Below, in pieces: positions 63,195 to 64,000 of a DNA stretch of 64,000 nt. Under the pieces are notes generated by a model. It had not been told where the DNA came from. It did not search any database and was given only the letters and a program-made list of their open reading frames with translations. The position numbers and the translations under genes were made by a program. The stretch is from Lithobates sylvaticus (taxonomy: Eukaryota > Chordata > Amphibia > Anura > Ranidae): NCBI GenBank assembly GCA_028564925.1, contig CM053028.1, forward strand, positions 629,572,995 through 629,636,994, in the 5' to 3' direction. Position 1 is the first letter of the stretch. Each line of letters begins with the position of its first letter.

Positions 63195-64000
63195 CGTTGC
63201 GGTTAGTGATTGGGTGTCCGTGGGCGGTACAGGCCACGGCGTAACTCCATGGGAACATCGTTGTATGGGTGTAAAGCGGTGCGCTCCACGCTCAGCAGGG
63301 GCGTGGGTGCTGGGGACATCCAGGACAGCAGGGCCTGTTCTGCCTCTATGGCAGGACGGCGCGGATCTTTTCGTCGGCGCGCACCATGCGCACGCCGTTT
63401 AGTCCATGCTCGAACATGGCGTAGGGTGGGGCCCTGGTAGGCTGACATTCTGCTCGGCGGTCAAGGCCCTTTGAAGGCGTGGCCCGGCAGCCCCAGATTG
63501 TCTTCCAAAAATTGGTAGGGAATTGCGGAGAACGGGTAGCCACGCGGCGCTACATTGCATCACGGCGTCGCCGCTGCGACAGCGCCTTGGCCGCGCGCGC
63601 CACGTTCCGCCGATGGCGCGCAGGCGCCGGAAGTCGGAATTGATGCGGCGCTCGGCACGGCCACTCGCCTGCTGGTCGCCACGCCGTCCCGGCTTGCAGC
63701 GCTTGAGGAAGCACGGTACCTGCACCTTGCTGGGCCGCGTGGGGTGGCCACGAAGGTGCCCTTGCCCTGGCGGCGCATCTCCAGGTTCTCTGCCGGCCAA
63801 GCTCGGTCGATGGCCTTGCGCACCGGGCCCTGGCTCACAGCGAAAAGGCGCGCCGCCAGCTCCATCTCGCTGGGAATCAGTTCGCCGGGGGGGCCGCCAT
63901 TCGCCTTGCCTTCAAGGGCTCTGCAGTATCAGTCCCTTGATCTGATGATTACAAAGGGCTGAAGGGCCGGGGTCGAGGCGCCCGCGCCGATGGTAGGTGG
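63195..64000 (-). CDS. GntR/UTRA-family transcriptional regulator (N-terminus outside window)
   Basis: Minus-strand gene that continues past 64,000. N-terminal winged helix: GELIPSEMELAARLFAVSQG, VRKAIDRAWPAENLEMRRQG, KGTFVAT. Ligand-binding UTRA part: LRSGDAVMQ-like text, FGVRMVRADEKIRAVLP-like text, TPLLSVERTALHPYNDVPME and LRRGLYR. This gene is conserved upstream of sdhC in Comamonadaceae and probably controls the TCA operon in answer to a metabolite. It is on the same strand as sdhC, so read-through is possible. Several frame interruptions. Confidence 0.87.

Noticed and set aside
1-64000. CRISPR arrays, tRNA or rRNA genes and insertion sequences
   Set aside because: I saw no regularly spaced identical repeats with unique spacers, no tRNA-like cloverleaf text and no transposase motifs. 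Missing DNA in the gaps could hide some.

Overview
This window looks like chromosome of a high-GC betaproteobacterium, most likely family Comamonadaceae (Acidovorax, Comamonas, Delftia or a near relative). The best clue is the right end: a GntR regulator, sdhC, sdhD, sdhA, sdhB, sdhE and gltA in one leftward block, followed by a leftward MdtABC-type RND efflux operon. The sequence is draft quality. Two runs of N (200 and 500 bases) mark scaffold joins, several homopolymer tracts are implausibly long, and almost every gene, including essential ones such as gltA and sdhA, has its reading frame interrupted several times and is longer than its family. I read most of these interruptions as sequencing or assembly error, so coordinates below are envelopes of a gene and not clean open frames.

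Layout, left to right. (1) About 1-17,570: a tailed-phage prophage (lambda-like morphogenesis), nearly all leftward: tail proteins, tape measure, tail tube, capsid cement, protease-capsid fusion, portal, gpW, a Mor-like regulator, terminase large and small subunits, then a DUF1376 replication gene. (2) About 17,860-22,530: a lower-GC, rightward satellite-like island with two unknown genes, an AlpA-type regulator, a DUF3987 protein and a YagK/YfjJ-type (inovirus Gp2-like) protein. (3) About 22,700-35,630: a rightward defence block. After two small genes (one DUF6881), a WYL regulator of the BrxR/CapW type heads a tightly packed series: DUF262/DUF1524 nuclease, hsdM, hsdS, hsdR, a SLATT two-helix membrane effector, a CD-NTase-like nucleotidyltransferase and a COG2958/HrgA protein. 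(4) About 35,740-44,380: leftward mobile-element genes: lipoprotein, secreted protein, DUF2628 and zinc-ribbon membrane proteins, a recombination-directionality-factor-like protein, YqaJ exonuclease, DUF932 and a zinc-ribbon/glycine-zipper protein, with one opposing XRE regulator. (5) About 44,720-50,010: a second defence block, with a Hachiman-like pair (DUF1837 HamA and DEAD/DEAH helicase HamB) leftward and a SIR2-domain gene rightward. (6) 50,560-64,000: core genome, with mdtC (cut by the gap), mdtB, mdtA, an amidase-like fragment and the gltA-sdh-gntR cluster.

The most interesting content is the pair of defence blocks, especially the WYL-headed composite operon that joins type IV-like restriction, type I restriction-modification and a two-gene CBASS-like unit in one direction with overlapping or nearly overlapping genes. 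On the DNA level, a 25-base palindrome occurs twice in the prophage just upstream of two structural genes, and a helically phased CGTGAC repeat array lies inside the DUF1376 gene.
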